This document shows, in pieces, positions 25,386 through 35,742 of a DNA stretch of 64,000 bases. The stretch spans positions 177,577-241,576 of the forward strand of contig JAEYDL010000033.1 of NCBI GenBank assembly GCA_023403845.1. Direction: 5' to 3'. This DNA comes from Pseudomonadota bacterium (GTDB lineage Bacteria; Desulfobacterota; Desulfovibrionia; Desulfovibrionales; Desulfovibrionaceae). The notes under the pieces were generated by a model. That model made no database searches and was not told the origin of the DNA. It saw only the letters and a program-made list of their open reading frames with translations. A program made the position numbers and the translations under genes. How positions within the stretch are numbered: position 1 is the first letter of the stretch; every line of letters begins with the position of its first letter.

Positions 25386-26573
25386 CTAACTTCTTACCTC
25401 AGGAATAACGCGTCCCGGCTCTGCGTCAAGAGCCTTGTGGTAGGCGTCGAGCGCGATCTCCAGATAATCGCGCGAGGCGACATAGCCACCGGCGGCCTTC
25501 AGGGCATAGGACAGGGCATGCAGACCGGCGGCAGCATCGCCCCAGTCCACCCAGCCCATATGGCCGAAACGGACCATGCGCCCAGCATAGTCGTCCTGCC
25601 CGCCCGCGAAGATCACGCCGCATTCCTTTTCGGCCACAGAGAGCAGTTTCTTGCCGTCCACGCCGCTGGGCAGAAGGATACTGGTCACGCCCCATGCGTA
25701 GTGCTTCGGCGCGAACAGCTGAAGATCCAGTGCCCTTACGCCTGCGCGAACCATGCAGGTCAGTGCCCATTGCTTGCGGTACACGGCGTCGAGTCCGCCA
25801 TTTTCCTCGATCATGGTCAGACTTTCGTGCAGACCGAGAAGGAGGTTGACCGGGGATGTGAACAGCCCTTGCCCCTTGAGCAGGTTTTTCAGCTCGCCTT
25901 CCATATTGAAATAGAAGCAGGAAGCCGGAACGGTACGCAGTTTTTCCCATGCGCGTTCGGAAAAGGCGATCAGGGACAGCCCGGGCGGGACCATGAGTCC
26001 CTTCTGGGAGCCGGTAAGCAGGCAGTCGACACCCCATGCGTCCATGGGGCAGGGCGAGATGCCGATGGCGGAAATGCCGTCGGCCACCAGCAGGACGTTG
26101 CGGGTGCGGGTAAGCCGGGCCAGAGCCTCCACCGGATGCTGCGCGCCCGTGGAGGTTTCGCACAGCTGCACGAAAACGCCCTTTGCGTCCGGATGATTGC
26201 GCAGGTATTCCTCCAGCTGGGCTACGGAAACCGTCTGTCCCCACGGAACGGGAATTTCCACGACCTCAAGACCATGCACCGCGGCAATTTTGGCCCAACG
26301 CTCGCCGAACTTGCCTCCGTTGACCACCAGAACCTTTTCACCAGGCTGGAACAGGCTGTGCACAGCGGCGGTCATGGCTCCCGTTCCCGAGCAGGAAAGC
26401 GGGAGAACAGGCTGGGCCGTACCGAACAGCTTTTTCAGCAGTTCTTCCGTTTTCAGCAGAGCATCCCGGAAAGCCGGTTTGCGATGGTGGATCATGTCCT
26501 GGGCAAGAACCAGCCGGACCCGTTCGGGCAGCGGGGTCGGACCGGGTGTGAGCAGACGAGGCTTGTTGAGCAT
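25386..26573 (-). CDS. Class V aminotransferase (alanine-glyoxylate/serine-pyruvate type)
   Basis: The 395-residue PLP enzyme has the family start LLTPGPTPLPERV, the cofactor Asp in VADGISAIG and the PLP Lys in GSQKGLMVPPG. Members transaminate alanine, serine or phosphonate-type substrates with glyoxylate or pyruvate; the true substrate is unclear. The ATG at 26573 follows AAGGAG; the frame continues upstream into the rlmI-like gene, which was rejected as coding. It lies 17 bases after that gene and is co-directional with DUF1844 and argC. Confidence 0.85.
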   Translation of the reverse strand: MLNKPRLLTPGPTPLPERVRLVLAQDMIHHRKPAFRDALLKTEELLKKLFGTAQPVLPLSCSGTGAMTAAVHSLFQPGEKVLVVNGGKFGERWAKIAAVHGLEVVEIPVPWGQTVSVAQLEEYLRNHPDAKGVFVQLCETSTGAQHPVEALARLTRTRNVLLVADGISAIGISPCPMDAWGVDCLLTGSQKGLMVPPGLSLIAFSERAWEKLRTVPASCFYFNMEGELKNLLKGQGLFTSPVNLLLGLHESLTMIEENGGLDAVYRKQWALTCMVRAGVRALDLQLFAPKHYAWGVTSILLPSGVDGKKLLSVAEKECGVIFAGGQDDYAGRMVRFGHMGWVDWGDAAAGLHALSYALKAAGGYVASRDYLEIALDAYHKALDAEPGRVIPEVRS

Positions 26574-26590
26574 GGATTCTCCTTCGCGGA

Positions 26591-27772
26591 TTATTTCCAG
26601 ACCCGCAGGCCGAAAACCTTGAGATAGGCCGTTTCCGGCATGGCGGGGTGCACCGGGTGATCCGGTCCCTGAAATCCCTGATACAGCAGTTGCGTATGCA
26701 GCCCTCGTCTGGCGGCGGCCTGCGCGAGCAGGCGGCGAAGCGATTCCGCCTCCAGATGGTGGGAGCATGAACAGCTGAAGAGAATGCCCCCATCTTCCAC
26801 CAGTTGCAAGCCCAGATCGTTGACCCGGCGATAGGCAGCCAGTCCCTGTTCGGCATCTTTTTTGCGCTTGATGAAAGCGGGCGGATCAAGACACACCACG
26901 TCGAAACGACGGCCTGCGTCGCGCAGGGCAGCCAGTTCCGTAAGCGCGTCGCCGGCCAGTGTTTCTCCCGTAGTGTCGGGAGCGTTGGCCGCCAGATTGC
27001 GTGCGGCCAGCTCCAGAGCCTGCTTCGATGCGTCAAGGAAGGTCACGCTCGTCGCTCCGTTCTTGCCGGCCATGACGCCGAATCCCCCTGCGTAGCAGAA
27101 GGCGTCGAGCACGCTGCGCCCTGCGGCATAACGGGCAGCTTCAATTCTGTTGGGGCGCTGGTCGTAAAACCATCCGGTCTTTTGGCCCGTGCTCAGAGAG
27201 ACGGTAAACCGCGCTCCGCTTTCCTGCACCTCAATTTCACTGGGAATGTTTCCCAGCCCTGTTTCCACGCCGAGCGGCAGGTTCTCCATGCCGCGCACGG
27301 CCACATCATTCCGGAAAAGCGCACCCTTTGCTCCGAACTCAACAAGTATTTCAATCAGTTCTTCCTTGTGTCGTTCCATGCCCGCCGTGGTGATCTGGAT
27401 GCTGAACAGATCTCCGTAGCGGTCGATGACCAGACCGGGGAGCCAGTCGCCCTCGCCGTGGCAGAGACGGTAGTACGGTACGTCGAACAGACGTTCGCGC
27501 AGTTCCCTGGCCCGCAGCAGACGCTTGCGGAGCAGGTCGCTGTTCAGAGGCTCGTCGGAGCGGCGGCTGACGATGCGCGCGGCGATGAGCGAGGCGGGAT
27601 TGACGTAGGCCGTGCCCAGTTCCCGGCCTCCCGCGTCGCAGACGACTGCGTCCTCGCCGGGAGCGAAGCCCGTCAGAGGAGAACGTCTTACGTCCACCTC
27701 GTTGCTGAAAATCCAGAGATGCCCCGCCCGGAGGCGGCGTTCCTCGTGCTTCTTGAGAAAAAGCTGCTGCAT
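26591..27772 (-). CDS. RlmI-type class I rRNA methyltransferase (23S rRNA m5C)
   Basis: The 393-residue protein has an N-terminal PUA-like RNA-binding domain (LKKHEERRLRAGHLWIFSNEV) and a SAM-dependent methyltransferase domain (VLDAFCYAGGFGVMAGKNGA) with catalytic motif DPPAFIKRKKD. RlmI modifies C1962 of 23S rRNA in E. coli; orthology is likely but not certain. ATG 27772 follows AGGAAA. The frame is open 32 codons further upstream without family similarity. Confidence 0.85.
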   Translation of the reverse strand: MQQLFLKKHEERRLRAGHLWIFSNEVDVRRSPLTGFAPGEDAVVCDAGGRELGTAYVNPASLIAARIVSRRSDEPLNSDLLRKRLLRARELRERLFDVPYYRLCHGEGDWLPGLVIDRYGDLFSIQITTAGMERHKEELIEILVEFGAKGALFRNDVAVRGMENLPLGVETGLGNIPSEIEVQESGARFTVSLSTGQKTGWFYDQRPNRIEAARYAAGRSVLDAFCYAGGFGVMAGKNGATSVTFLDASKQALELAARNLAANAPDTTGETLAGDALTELAALRDAGRRFDVVCLDPPAFIKRKKDAEQGLAAYRRVNDLGLQLVEDGGILFSCSCSHHLEAESLRRLLAQAAARRGLHTQLLYQGFQGPDHPVHPAMPETAYLKVFGLRVWK

Positions 27773-27840
27773 GGAGTTTCCTGATGTCGGCGGGACGGAA
27801 TCCCGGGAAAATGGAGAAGAAGGAGCCTCTTGCGGACCGG

Positions 27841-28200
27841 TCAGCTTATGAGAAAGACATGGATCCAAATGCCGAAGTTGACGAGCATGGCCATAAAAAT
27901 GGCGGCGGAGGCCAGATCCTTGCCTCTTTTGACCCTTGCATTCCAGTCGGTGGTGACGAGGTCGAAGGCTTCTTCGACGGCACTGTTCAGAAGCTCTACG
28001 ACCATGACGCCGAACCAGCCGCCGAGCACGAGCAGCCAGTTTTCCCAGTCCTTGCCGGTCAGGAACAGCAGAACGACCAGAGCGGCCAGCACGATCACTT
28101 CATGCCGGAAGGCCTGTTCCCCTTTCCAGGCGAAGACCAGTCCGGAAAGCGAGTTGCGGGTTGCGCCTTCAAGATGCTTGATATTGAAAAAGCGGGACAT
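27841..28200 (-). CDS. dgkA: Diacylglycerol kinase
   Basis: The 119-residue membrane enzyme phosphorylates diacylglycerol (or undecaprenol in some bacteria) to recycle lipids released during glycan assembly. The signature ELLNSAVEEAFDLV, the N-terminal amphipathic part and three hydrophobic segments are present. It starts 11 bases after the end of the phase-variable glycosyltransferase gene in the same direction. Confidence 0.92.
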   Translation of the reverse strand: MSRFFNIKHLEGATRNSLSGLVFAWKGEQAFRHEVIVLAALVVLLFLTGKDWENWLLVLGGWFGVMVVELLNSAVEEAFDLVTTDWNARVKRGKDLASAAIFMAMLVNFGIWIHVFLIS

Positions 28201-28211
28201 GGGACGACTCC

Positions 28212-29175
<964 letters not shown>

Positions 29176-29195
29176 TTTTATTTTTCCTAAGATGA

Positions 29196-31808
29196 TTAAT
29201 GTGCCTCGCCCCAGTTCCTGGCCGCGCCCCAGTCGGAGAGCAGCGGGACGTCGAGCGTGATGCCTCCCGGTCTGACGCTGGCCATGAGTTCCGCCACTCT
29301 GGTACCGGCTTGCTGCGCCGCGGCTTCCGGAACCTCAAGGAGCAATTCGTCATGCACCTGAAGCAGCAGGCGTGCGTCAAGGGCGTGAAGCTGCGGGTCG
29401 TCGTGCACGGCAAGCATGGCGAGCTTGATGATATCGGCCGCACTGCCTTGAATGAGCGTGTTGATGGCCTGTCTGCGGGCGAGGGAACGGGCTTGGGCGG
29501 ATTCGGCCTGAATGTCCGGCAGAGGACGTCTGCGGCCGGCCAGCGTGGTGACATAGCCCTGTTCGCGGGCCATCTCCTCGACGCTTTCATAGAAATGTTT
29601 CAGTCCCTGCAGACGTTCGAAGTAGCGGGCCATGAAAGCTCTCGCTTCGGACAGAGGGATTTTCAGTTCCTGGGCCAGCTTCTGTGGTCCCATGCCGTAG
29701 ATCAGACCGAAGTTGATGGTCTTGGCGTTGCGTCGCTGGTCCGGCGTGATGGCCCCCTGTTCGACGTCGAACAGCAGGCTTGCCGTGCGCGCGTGAATGT
29801 CGGTTCCTTCCCTGAAGGCGGCCAGCAGCGTTTCGTCCCGGGAAAGGTGGGCGAGCACGCGCAGCTCGATCTGGGAGTAGTCGGCGGAGATGAGCAGGCG
29901 CCCGGCGGGGGCCGTGAAGCAGGAACGCATGCGATGTCCCATGGAACCACGCACGGGGATATTCTGCAGGTTCGGGTTGCTGGAGGACAGGCGGCCCGTA
30001 GCCGTGGCCAGCTGATTGAATGTGGTTCTGATCCGCCCGTCCGGTCCCATGAGTCGGGGCAACGGTTCAAGATAGGTCGAACGCAGCTTTTCCAGCTTGC
30101 GGTATTCGAGCAGCGTGTCGACCACGGGGTGGTGGCCTGAAAGTTTTTCCAGCACGTCCTGCGAGGTGGAAGCCTGTCCGCCGCGCGTCTTGCCCGCCGT
30201 GGGAAGTTTCAGACGGTTGAACAGCACGTCCCCGAGCTGCTGGGCCGAGCGTATGTTGAAGGGGCCTTGCGCTTCCCTGTAGACTTCCTCGGTAAGCCGG
30301 TCCAGATCCTTCTGCACTTCCTGCAGGAAGATGGACAGAGTTTCGGCATCAAGCAGAACACCCGCGCTTTCCATGTCCGCGAGCACAGGAATGAGTGGAA
30401 GTTCCAGTGTGGCCATGAGTTCCAGCAGGTGCGCTCCCGAAAGGCGCTTGCGCAACTGTTCGGCAATGGCCAGAGCGAGCAGGCCGGGGCAGGCTGGAGA
30501 CATGCCGAGAGCTGTTCCCCAGCGGGCGGAGAGTTTGGGCCAGCCGTAATCGCGTTCTTCCGGTTCCAGCAGATAGCTGGCAAGACCGAGATCGAACCAG
30601 CGGGCGGGAGGAATGCGTCTCCAGGCAGGATCGGTATGCAGCAGCGCCTTGACGTCTGGAGCGACCACTCGTTCCGCCGCAAGAAGACTGTCCACAAGCG
30701 GCGCGACCGGCCCCGTGTAGACGATTTCCTCTTCCCCGACGGCGAGAGCCACTTCGCCGTTGCCGTCCAGAACGGCCACGGTTGCGCCGGCAAGCGAACG
30801 CAGCATGGGATCCTCCGGAGAGCGGAGACGACGTCTGGGTCTGGCCTGCGGCGTCTCCAGCAACGAAAGCTGGCGCATGGAACCGCGTCCTGCCGTATCC
30901 GTCGCATCTTCCGCGGCCACGTATCCGTCCCGGATAAGCGCCGCCAGCTCGCGTTCCAGAGAACTCAGTTCGAATTCGCGCAGCAGTGTCGCGGCCTCCT
31001 GTCTGTTCACGGGACGGACCTTCATGGCGTCCAGAGTCAGTCCGGGGCAGCGGGACGTATCAAGCGTCGTGAGCTGGCGATACAGGAACATGGCTTCGAG
31101 CTGCCCTTCGAACTTTTTGTGCAGGGCCGGCGGGAGATCGTCAAAGCCGTCGCGGATGGCTTCGAGGGACGGATAGTCGCGGAAGAGTTTTTCTGCCGTC
31201 TTGGGGCCTACGCCGCGTATGCCGGGGATATTGTCGCTGGAGTCGCCGATTACAGCCTGCACGTCGGGCCATTGATCCGGCGTCAGTCCTGTTTCGGCCA
31301 TGAAGCTGTCCAGCGTGACGATTTTTTCGTCCCGGCTGGCGGGGTCCCACATGAGAACGTTGGGGTGGAGGCACTGTTTGAGGTCCTTGTCCGTAGCCAC
31401 AAGAACGACGGGATGTTCATCGCGGTATCGCCCGGCCACGGAGGCGATGCAGTCGTCCGCCTCGCATCCGTCCGAAATTTCAAGATGGAGTCCGAGCGCC
31501 CGGATGAGCCGGTGGATGGGATCCATCTGGCGGATGAGATCCTCGGGCGTTGCGCTGCGTTGCGCCTTGTACAGCGGGAAGAGGTCGTGACGAAAATTCG
31601 GCCCGTGCCCGTCGAGAACGAACGCGAAATGGCTCGGTCTCTCTTCCCGCAGAATTTTCATGAGGATGCGCGCCACGATGAACAGGGCGCTGGTGGGAAA
31701 GCCGTCGGAACGTTGCATGCTCTGATTGGCGTAGAATCCCCTGTAGACGAAGGCCGAACCGTCCATCAGGTAGAGAGGCTCGGCGGCGAAGCGCTGTTTG
31801 ATGCTCAT
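29196..31808 (-). CDS. polA: DNA polymerase I
   Basis: The 870-residue family A polymerase has a 5'-nuclease domain (residues 1-290; FVLDGHGPNFRHDLFPLYKA, VIGDSSDNIPGIRGVGPKTA) and polymerase motifs A (DYSQIELRVLAHLS), B (RRNAKTINFGLIYG) and C (QVHDELLLEVP). The middle domain, starting VAVLDGNGEVALAV, lacks the DxE metal ligands of the 3'-5' exonuclease, so proofreading is probably absent, as in Thermus PolA. The glycosyltransferase start lies 20 bases downstream. The best upstream Shine-Dalgarno (GAAGG) is distant. Confidence 0.95.
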   Translation of the reverse strand: MSIKQRFAAEPLYLMDGSAFVYRGFYANQSMQRSDGFPTSALFIVARILMKILREERPSHFAFVLDGHGPNFRHDLFPLYKAQRSATPEDLIRQMDPIHRLIRALGLHLEISDGCEADDCIASVAGRYRDEHPVVLVATDKDLKQCLHPNVLMWDPASRDEKIVTLDSFMAETGLTPDQWPDVQAVIGDSSDNIPGIRGVGPKTAEKLFRDYPSLEAIRDGFDDLPPALHKKFEGQLEAMFLYRQLTTLDTSRCPGLTLDAMKVRPVNRQEAATLLREFELSSLERELAALIRDGYVAAEDATDTAGRGSMRQLSLLETPQARPRRRLRSPEDPMLRSLAGATVAVLDGNGEVALAVGEEEIVYTGPVAPLVDSLLAAERVVAPDVKALLHTDPAWRRIPPARWFDLGLASYLLEPEERDYGWPKLSARWGTALGMSPACPGLLALAIAEQLRKRLSGAHLLELMATLELPLIPVLADMESAGVLLDAETLSIFLQEVQKDLDRLTEEVYREAQGPFNIRSAQQLGDVLFNRLKLPTAGKTRGGQASTSQDVLEKLSGHHPVVDTLLEYRKLEKLRSTYLEPLPRLMGPDGRIRTTFNQLATATGRLSSSNPNLQNIPVRGSMGHRMRSCFTAPAGRLLISADYSQIELRVLAHLSRDETLLAAFREGTDIHARTASLLFDVEQGAITPDQRRNAKTINFGLIYGMGPQKLAQELKIPLSEARAFMARYFERLQGLKHFYESVEEMAREQGYVTTLAGRRRPLPDIQAESAQARSLARRQAINTLIQGSAADIIKLAMLAVHDDPQLHALDARLLLQVHDELLLEVPEAAAQQAGTRVAELMASVRPGGITLDVPLLSDWGAARNWGEAH

Positions 31809-31988
31809 GGAGTGGGATACCTTCGGCGGAAAGCCCGCCCGATTCCGTTGAATTGCCGTGGGGCGGCTCCGCTCGACGGAGGCCCGACTGCTGTTCGACA
31901 GGTAACACGAGACGGGCTGCTTGAACAGTCCGCAGTCCGCCGGGCGGAGCGAGACTTTTGCACAAGACGAGATGCGCCGGACTGGCGT
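31809..31988. other. Gap between the TtuA-like gene and polA
   Basis: About 180 bases upstream of polA and downstream of the TtuA-like gene. No gene, terminator or clear promoter could be recognised. Confidence 0.4.
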
Positions 31989-32891
31989 TCAGGCTTTCAG
32001 AGCTTCCCGGATGCGACAGACGCCGCATACCCCGGACGAGGTGGGGTAGCCGCAGACGGAGCAGGGCGCGAGAGGATCTCCCTGTCTGGATTCCAGCCTG
32101 TCAAAGGCGGCGCGACCGCGCTGGAGGAAGTCGGTATAGAAGGCGAGCTTGCGGCCGGGCATCGCTTCTTCCAGCTGATTCCAGAGTCCCTTGTAGAAGG
32201 TGAAGCTGGCGCCCGTGCTGTAGGGGCAGGGGGCGTAGTGATGCTCTATTTCCTCCAGAAAGGCATAGGTGGCTGTTTCGAATTCGGTCAACCGCCAGAA
32301 CGGCTTGACCTTGCGGGCGAATCCGTCCTCCCCGTCGAGCCGGGGCCCCTGATCGGAAAGATAGCCGATGTCCCAGCGCAGGGTATTGCTGAACAGACGG
32401 GCTATTTCGTCATCAAGGTTATGCCCGGTGGCAAGCGCTGTGTAACCTTCTTCCAGCGCGGTCTTGTTGAAGAAGTGTCGCTTTATCTTGCCGCAGGCCG
32501 AGCAGATGGGCCGCTTCAGGCGTTCCTTGACCTTCGGGATGGCCAGACCTTCCTTTTCCATTTCCCTGACGATCAGCCGGAAGCCGTGCCGGGCGCAGAA
32601 ACGTTCGACCACGCCGCGGGTCGTCGCAGACGACCCGGGAATGCCGAGATCGATGTGCAGTCCGGTCACGTCATATCCCTGCCGCGAGAGTTCCAGCATA
32701 AGCCCCAGCGAGTCCTTGCCGCCGGACAGGGCTACGAGAATGCGGTCCTCGTGGGTGAACAGCTTGCCCGTTTCGATGCCCCGGGCGACCTGAGCGGAGA
32801 AAAAGTCGCGAAAGCAGGTTTCGCAGAACCCCGTATTGTGGCTGGGCAGGGAAATGATGGCCGTGGCGGACTTGCATCGCTTGCAGATCAT
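31989..32891 (-). CDS. TtuA/TtcA-type tRNA thiolation ATPase (TIGR00269-like)
   Basis: The 300-residue PP-loop ATPase has an N-terminal zinc site (C3, C6, C23, C26), PP-loop SGGKDS at 56-61, a central CSACGKIKRHFFN with candidate cluster or catalytic Cys, and a C-terminal zinc site (CSVCGYPTSSGVCGVC). This arrangement is that of TtuA/CTU1 proteins, which 2-thiolate a tRNA uridine using an Fe-S cluster. The tRNA position modified cannot be told. It is the first gene of the long leftward block running to argC, divergent from hcp. Confidence 0.85.
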   Translation of the reverse strand: MICKRCKSATAIISLPSHNTGFCETCFRDFFSAQVARGIETGKLFTHEDRILVALSGGKDSLGLMLELSRQGYDVTGLHIDLGIPGSSATTRGVVERFCARHGFRLIVREMEKEGLAIPKVKERLKRPICSACGKIKRHFFNKTALEEGYTALATGHNLDDEIARLFSNTLRWDIGYLSDQGPRLDGEDGFARKVKPFWRLTEFETATYAFLEEIEHHYAPCPYSTGASFTFYKGLWNQLEEAMPGRKLAFYTDFLQRGRAAFDRLESRQGDPLAPCSVCGYPTSSGVCGVCRIREALKA

Positions 32892-33073
32892 GACGTGGCT
32901 CCGGTAAAACCGACTGATTCAATAGGAAAATTTCCGACAAGGGTGGAAATCTACCCGTGAGCGGAATGGAATGTCAAGCGATGCGGGCTGATGGAAACGA
33001 GACTGGAGAGGTGTTCGTTTTCAGAAGCACTGCATGCGGGCCGGGCGTTATTATTTGCGTGATTATCGCGGGG

Positions 33074-33089
33074 TGTGATTCGCGTCACT
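33074..33089. promoter_or_regulatory. CRP/FNR-type operator upstream of hcp
   Basis: TGTGA-TTCGCG-TCACT fits the GTGA-N6-TCAC half-site pattern of CRP/FNR-family regulators. It is centred about 85 bases before the hcp ATG, in a range usable for activation. A Crp/Fnr gene of the HcpR kind follows hcp. Confidence 0.65.
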
Positions 33090-33165
33090 GTCTTTTTGCG
33101 TTATGAAGAGCAGAGTCCTTTCATCAGGACAGCGATTCTCACCTCAACTCAGGAGGCTTCCTTTC

Positions 33166-34782
33166 ATGTTTTGCAATCAGTGTGAACAGACCGCCAGGGG
33201 AATAGCCTGTACGGTTTCCGGCGTATGCGGCAAGGTTCCCGCCGTGGCGGATATTCAGGACAGGCTGGTTTATTCTCTGCGTCTGCTTGCCAGAACGGCG
33301 CTCAAGGCCCGGGCCAAGGGGTTCGTGGATCAGGAAATCGATGATTTCACGGTACGGGCGCTTTTCATGACCCTGACCAACGTCAATTTTGATCCTTCCG
33401 CTCTGGAGGATGCCGTGCGCGAATCCGTGCGGATCCGGAGACGGCTCGCCGCCCGGCTCGGCTGTACCCTCGATCTCAGCGAGGGTGCTGTGGAAGCGGC
33501 GGTGGAAGAGCTGAACGAAATGGATGTTTCCACAGAGCGCTTCAGCGCCGATCCGGACGTGCGCTCGGCCATGCAGCTTTTGCTGTACGGTCTGAAGGGG
33601 GTGGCCGCGTATGCCGATCATGCCGCCATTCTCGGCCAGAGGGACCCGGAACTGTTCGCTTTCGTGTATGAGGCGCTGGCGGCCGGGGTTCCGGACAAGA
33701 AGGGACAGCCGGACAGGGAGCGCGGGCTTGAGGAATGGCTGGATCTCGTGTTGCGTTGCGGCAAGGCCAACCTGCGGGCCATGGAGCTGCTTGAGGCCGG
33801 GAATACCGGACGGTTCGGCGATCCGATTCCCACCCCGGTGTCGCTTGGTCATCGCAGGGGCAAGGCCATTCTCGTTTCCGGTCATGATCTCGAAGACCTG
33901 CATGCTCTGCTCGAACAGACGAAGGGCACCGGCATCAATATCTATACCCATGGGGAAATGTTGCCCGCCCACGGCTATCCCGGGCTGAAGAAATACCCGC
34001 ATCTGGCCGGGCATTACGGAACCGCATGGCAGAACCAGCGCAAGGAGTTCCCCGATTTTCCCGGTGCGATACTGTTTACCACCAACTGCATTCAGAATCC
34101 CGCCCCTTACGGGGACAAGGTTTTCACCACAGGAACCGTGGGCTGGCCGGGACTGACGCACTGTACGAACCGGGATTTCTCCGCCGTCATCGAGAAGGCT
34201 CTCGAGCTGCCCGGATTTTCCGAGGATGAGGCGGGCAAGGAGGTTCTTGTCGGCTTCGGACGCAAGACGCTGCTTGATGCCGCGCCGCAGGTTCTGGACG
34301 CGGTCAAGGCCGGGGCCATCCGGCACATTTTCCTTGTCGGGGGATGCGATGGTGCCAGGCCCGGACGCAATTACTACACGGAGTTCGTGGAAAAGACGCC
34401 TTCGGATACGCTGGTGTTGACGCTGGCGTGCGGCAAGTTCCGTTTCTTCGACAAGGAGCTTGGGACGCTGGGAGGCTTTCCCAGACTGATGGACGTGGGG
34501 CAGTGCAACGACGCCTATGCCGCCGTCCGGGTCGCTCTGGCTCTGGCCGAAGCGCTGCATTGCGACGTGAACGAGCTGCCGCTTTCTCTTGTCCTGTCCT
34601 GGTATGAACAGAAGGCCGTAAGCATTCTGCTGACGCTGCTGGCTCTGGGCGTCAGGAATATTCGGCTCGGACCCAGCCTGCCTGCCTTCGTATCTCCCAA
34701 TATTCTGAATCTGCTGGTGGAAAAATGGAACGTCATGCCCATTTCCACGCCTGACGAGGATCTGCGGGCGATTCTGAACTAG
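33166..34782 (+). CDS. hcp: Hydroxylamine reductase / class I hybrid-cluster protein
   Basis: The 538-residue protein starts MFCNQCEQT with Cys3, Cys6, Cys15 and Cys21, the class I spacing of strict anaerobes, binding the 4Fe-4S cluster. Hybrid-cluster residues are seen in FTTNCIQNP, FLVGGCDGARPGRNY and LTLACGKFRF. It acts in the cytoplasm in nitric oxide or hydroxylamine detoxification. The ATG at 33166 follows AGGAGG with 9 bases spacing; the longer frame from 33103 was rejected. No frdX ferredoxin partner is adjacent. Confidence 0.95.
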   Translation: MFCNQCEQTARGIACTVSGVCGKVPAVADIQDRLVYSLRLLARTALKARAKGFVDQEIDDFTVRALFMTLTNVNFDPSALEDAVRESVRIRRRLAARLGCTLDLSEGAVEAAVEELNEMDVSTERFSADPDVRSAMQLLLYGLKGVAAYADHAAILGQRDPELFAFVYEALAAGVPDKKGQPDRERGLEEWLDLVLRCGKANLRAMELLEAGNTGRFGDPIPTPVSLGHRRGKAILVSGHDLEDLHALLEQTKGTGINIYTHGEMLPAHGYPGLKKYPHLAGHYGTAWQNQRKEFPDFPGAILFTTNCIQNPAPYGDKVFTTGTVGWPGLTHCTNRDFSAVIEKALELPGFSEDEAGKEVLVGFGRKTLLDAAPQVLDAVKAGAIRHIFLVGGCDGARPGRNYYTEFVEKTPSDTLVLTLACGKFRFFDKELGTLGGFPRLMDVGQCNDAYAAVRVALALAEALHCDVNELPLSLVLSWYEQKAVSILLTLLALGVRNIRLGPSLPAFVSPNILNLLVEKWNVMPISTPDEDLRAILN

Positions 34783-34804
34783 GACGAACGGATGTCGTCA
34801 ATGG

Positions 34805-34842
34805 GCCCTTCAGCCCCCATTATGGGGGCCGAAGGGCTTTTT
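34805..34842 (+). terminator. Terminator after hcp
   Basis: A long stem (34805-34818 with 34824-34837, one mismatch) with an ATTAT loop is followed by a T run. It separates hcp from its likely regulator gene, which needs its own promoter in 34843-35020. Confidence 0.85.
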
Positions 34843-35031
34843 GTCGTTGTATCCACGGGGATGCGGGATCTGAAATTCGGGAAGACGTCAGGGGCCATCC
34901 GGCGCGCATCCTTGTTTCCGGCGGCGTTTCGGTTTAGGGCTGGATCAGGAGTGGAGAATCCGGTCGTTCGCGTCGGCGGACCTGAATGGCGGATTGAAAC
35001 CGTCCCTGAAATCATGCCGGAGGCGTGCCCC

Positions 35032-35742
35032 ATGACGAAAACTGAGCAGGTGAATCGAACGGACGTCCTTCGCCGGTTGCCTCTGTTTGCACCGCTGTCC
35101 GATGCGGAACGGGAGCGGCTGACCATGGCGTGCCGGGTGCGTTCGTTCGCGCGCGGCGAGACCCTGCTGCACGAGGGGACGGCGGCTGACGGGATGTATG
35201 TAGTGCTGTCCGGCGTGGTCAAGGTGGTGCGCTTCGGAAGCGACGGCAAGGAAACGATTCTGCATCTGGTGCGCAACGGCAATACGCTGGGCGAGGCCGC
35301 CGTTTTCCAGCAGGGCACGTTTCCCGCTTCGGCGCTGGCGGTAGATCAGGTTTCAGCCCTGCACGTGCCGGCGGATATCCTGATCTGTCTGGTGCGCGAG
35401 AATCCCGATCTTGCCCTGCGCATGCTCGCCGCCCTTTCTCTGAGGCTGCGCATGTTTTCCCACAAGCTGGCTGCGCAGGGGCAGGTGGACGCGGCGAGAC
35501 GTCTGGCCCTGTACCTGTTGCACCGGAGTCAGCTTGACGGGGGAAATCCCGTGATTCGTCTGGACGTTTCCCGAGAAGTGCTGGGGAATCTTCTGGGACT
35601 GGCTCGGGAAACCCTGTCGCGCCAGCTTTCGCGTTTCGCGGAGCTGGGGGTCGTCGGGCTGAACGGACGGGAGATCATGATTCGCGACCGGGAGGGACTG
35701 CGCCGTCTGGCGGAAGAAGGGACTTCACGCATCTCCGGTTAG
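35032..35742 (+). CDS. Crp/Fnr-family transcriptional regulator, HcpR-like
   Basis: The 236-residue regulator has a cyclic-nucleotide-binding-type beta-roll (residues 10-130; GMYVVLSGVVKVVRFGSDGKETILHLVRNG) and a C-terminal helix-turn-helix (VSREVLGNLLGLARETLSRQLSRF). It lacks the N-terminal Cys cluster of FNR. Desulfovibrio HcpR proteins regulate hcp under nitrosative stress; the position just after hcp and the matching operator support that role. GGAGG lies 8 bases before the ATG at 35032. Its end overlaps the convergent DUF523 gene by 18 bases. Confidence 0.88.
   Translation: MTKTEQVNRTDVLRRLPLFAPLSDAERERLTMACRVRSFARGETLLHEGTAADGMYVVLSGVVKVVRFGSDGKETILHLVRNGNTLGEAAVFQQGTFPASALAVDQVSALHVPADILICLVRENPDLALRMLAALSLRLRMFSHKLAAQGQVDAARRLALYLLHRSQLDGGNPVIRLDVSREVLGNLLGLARETLSRQLSRFAELGVVGLNGREIMIRDREGLRRLAEEGTSRISG

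Noticed and set aside
30267..32960. About 900-codon frame on the plus strand opposite polA and the TtuA-like gene
   Set aside because: Spans two real genes and their gap on the other strand; no protein features.
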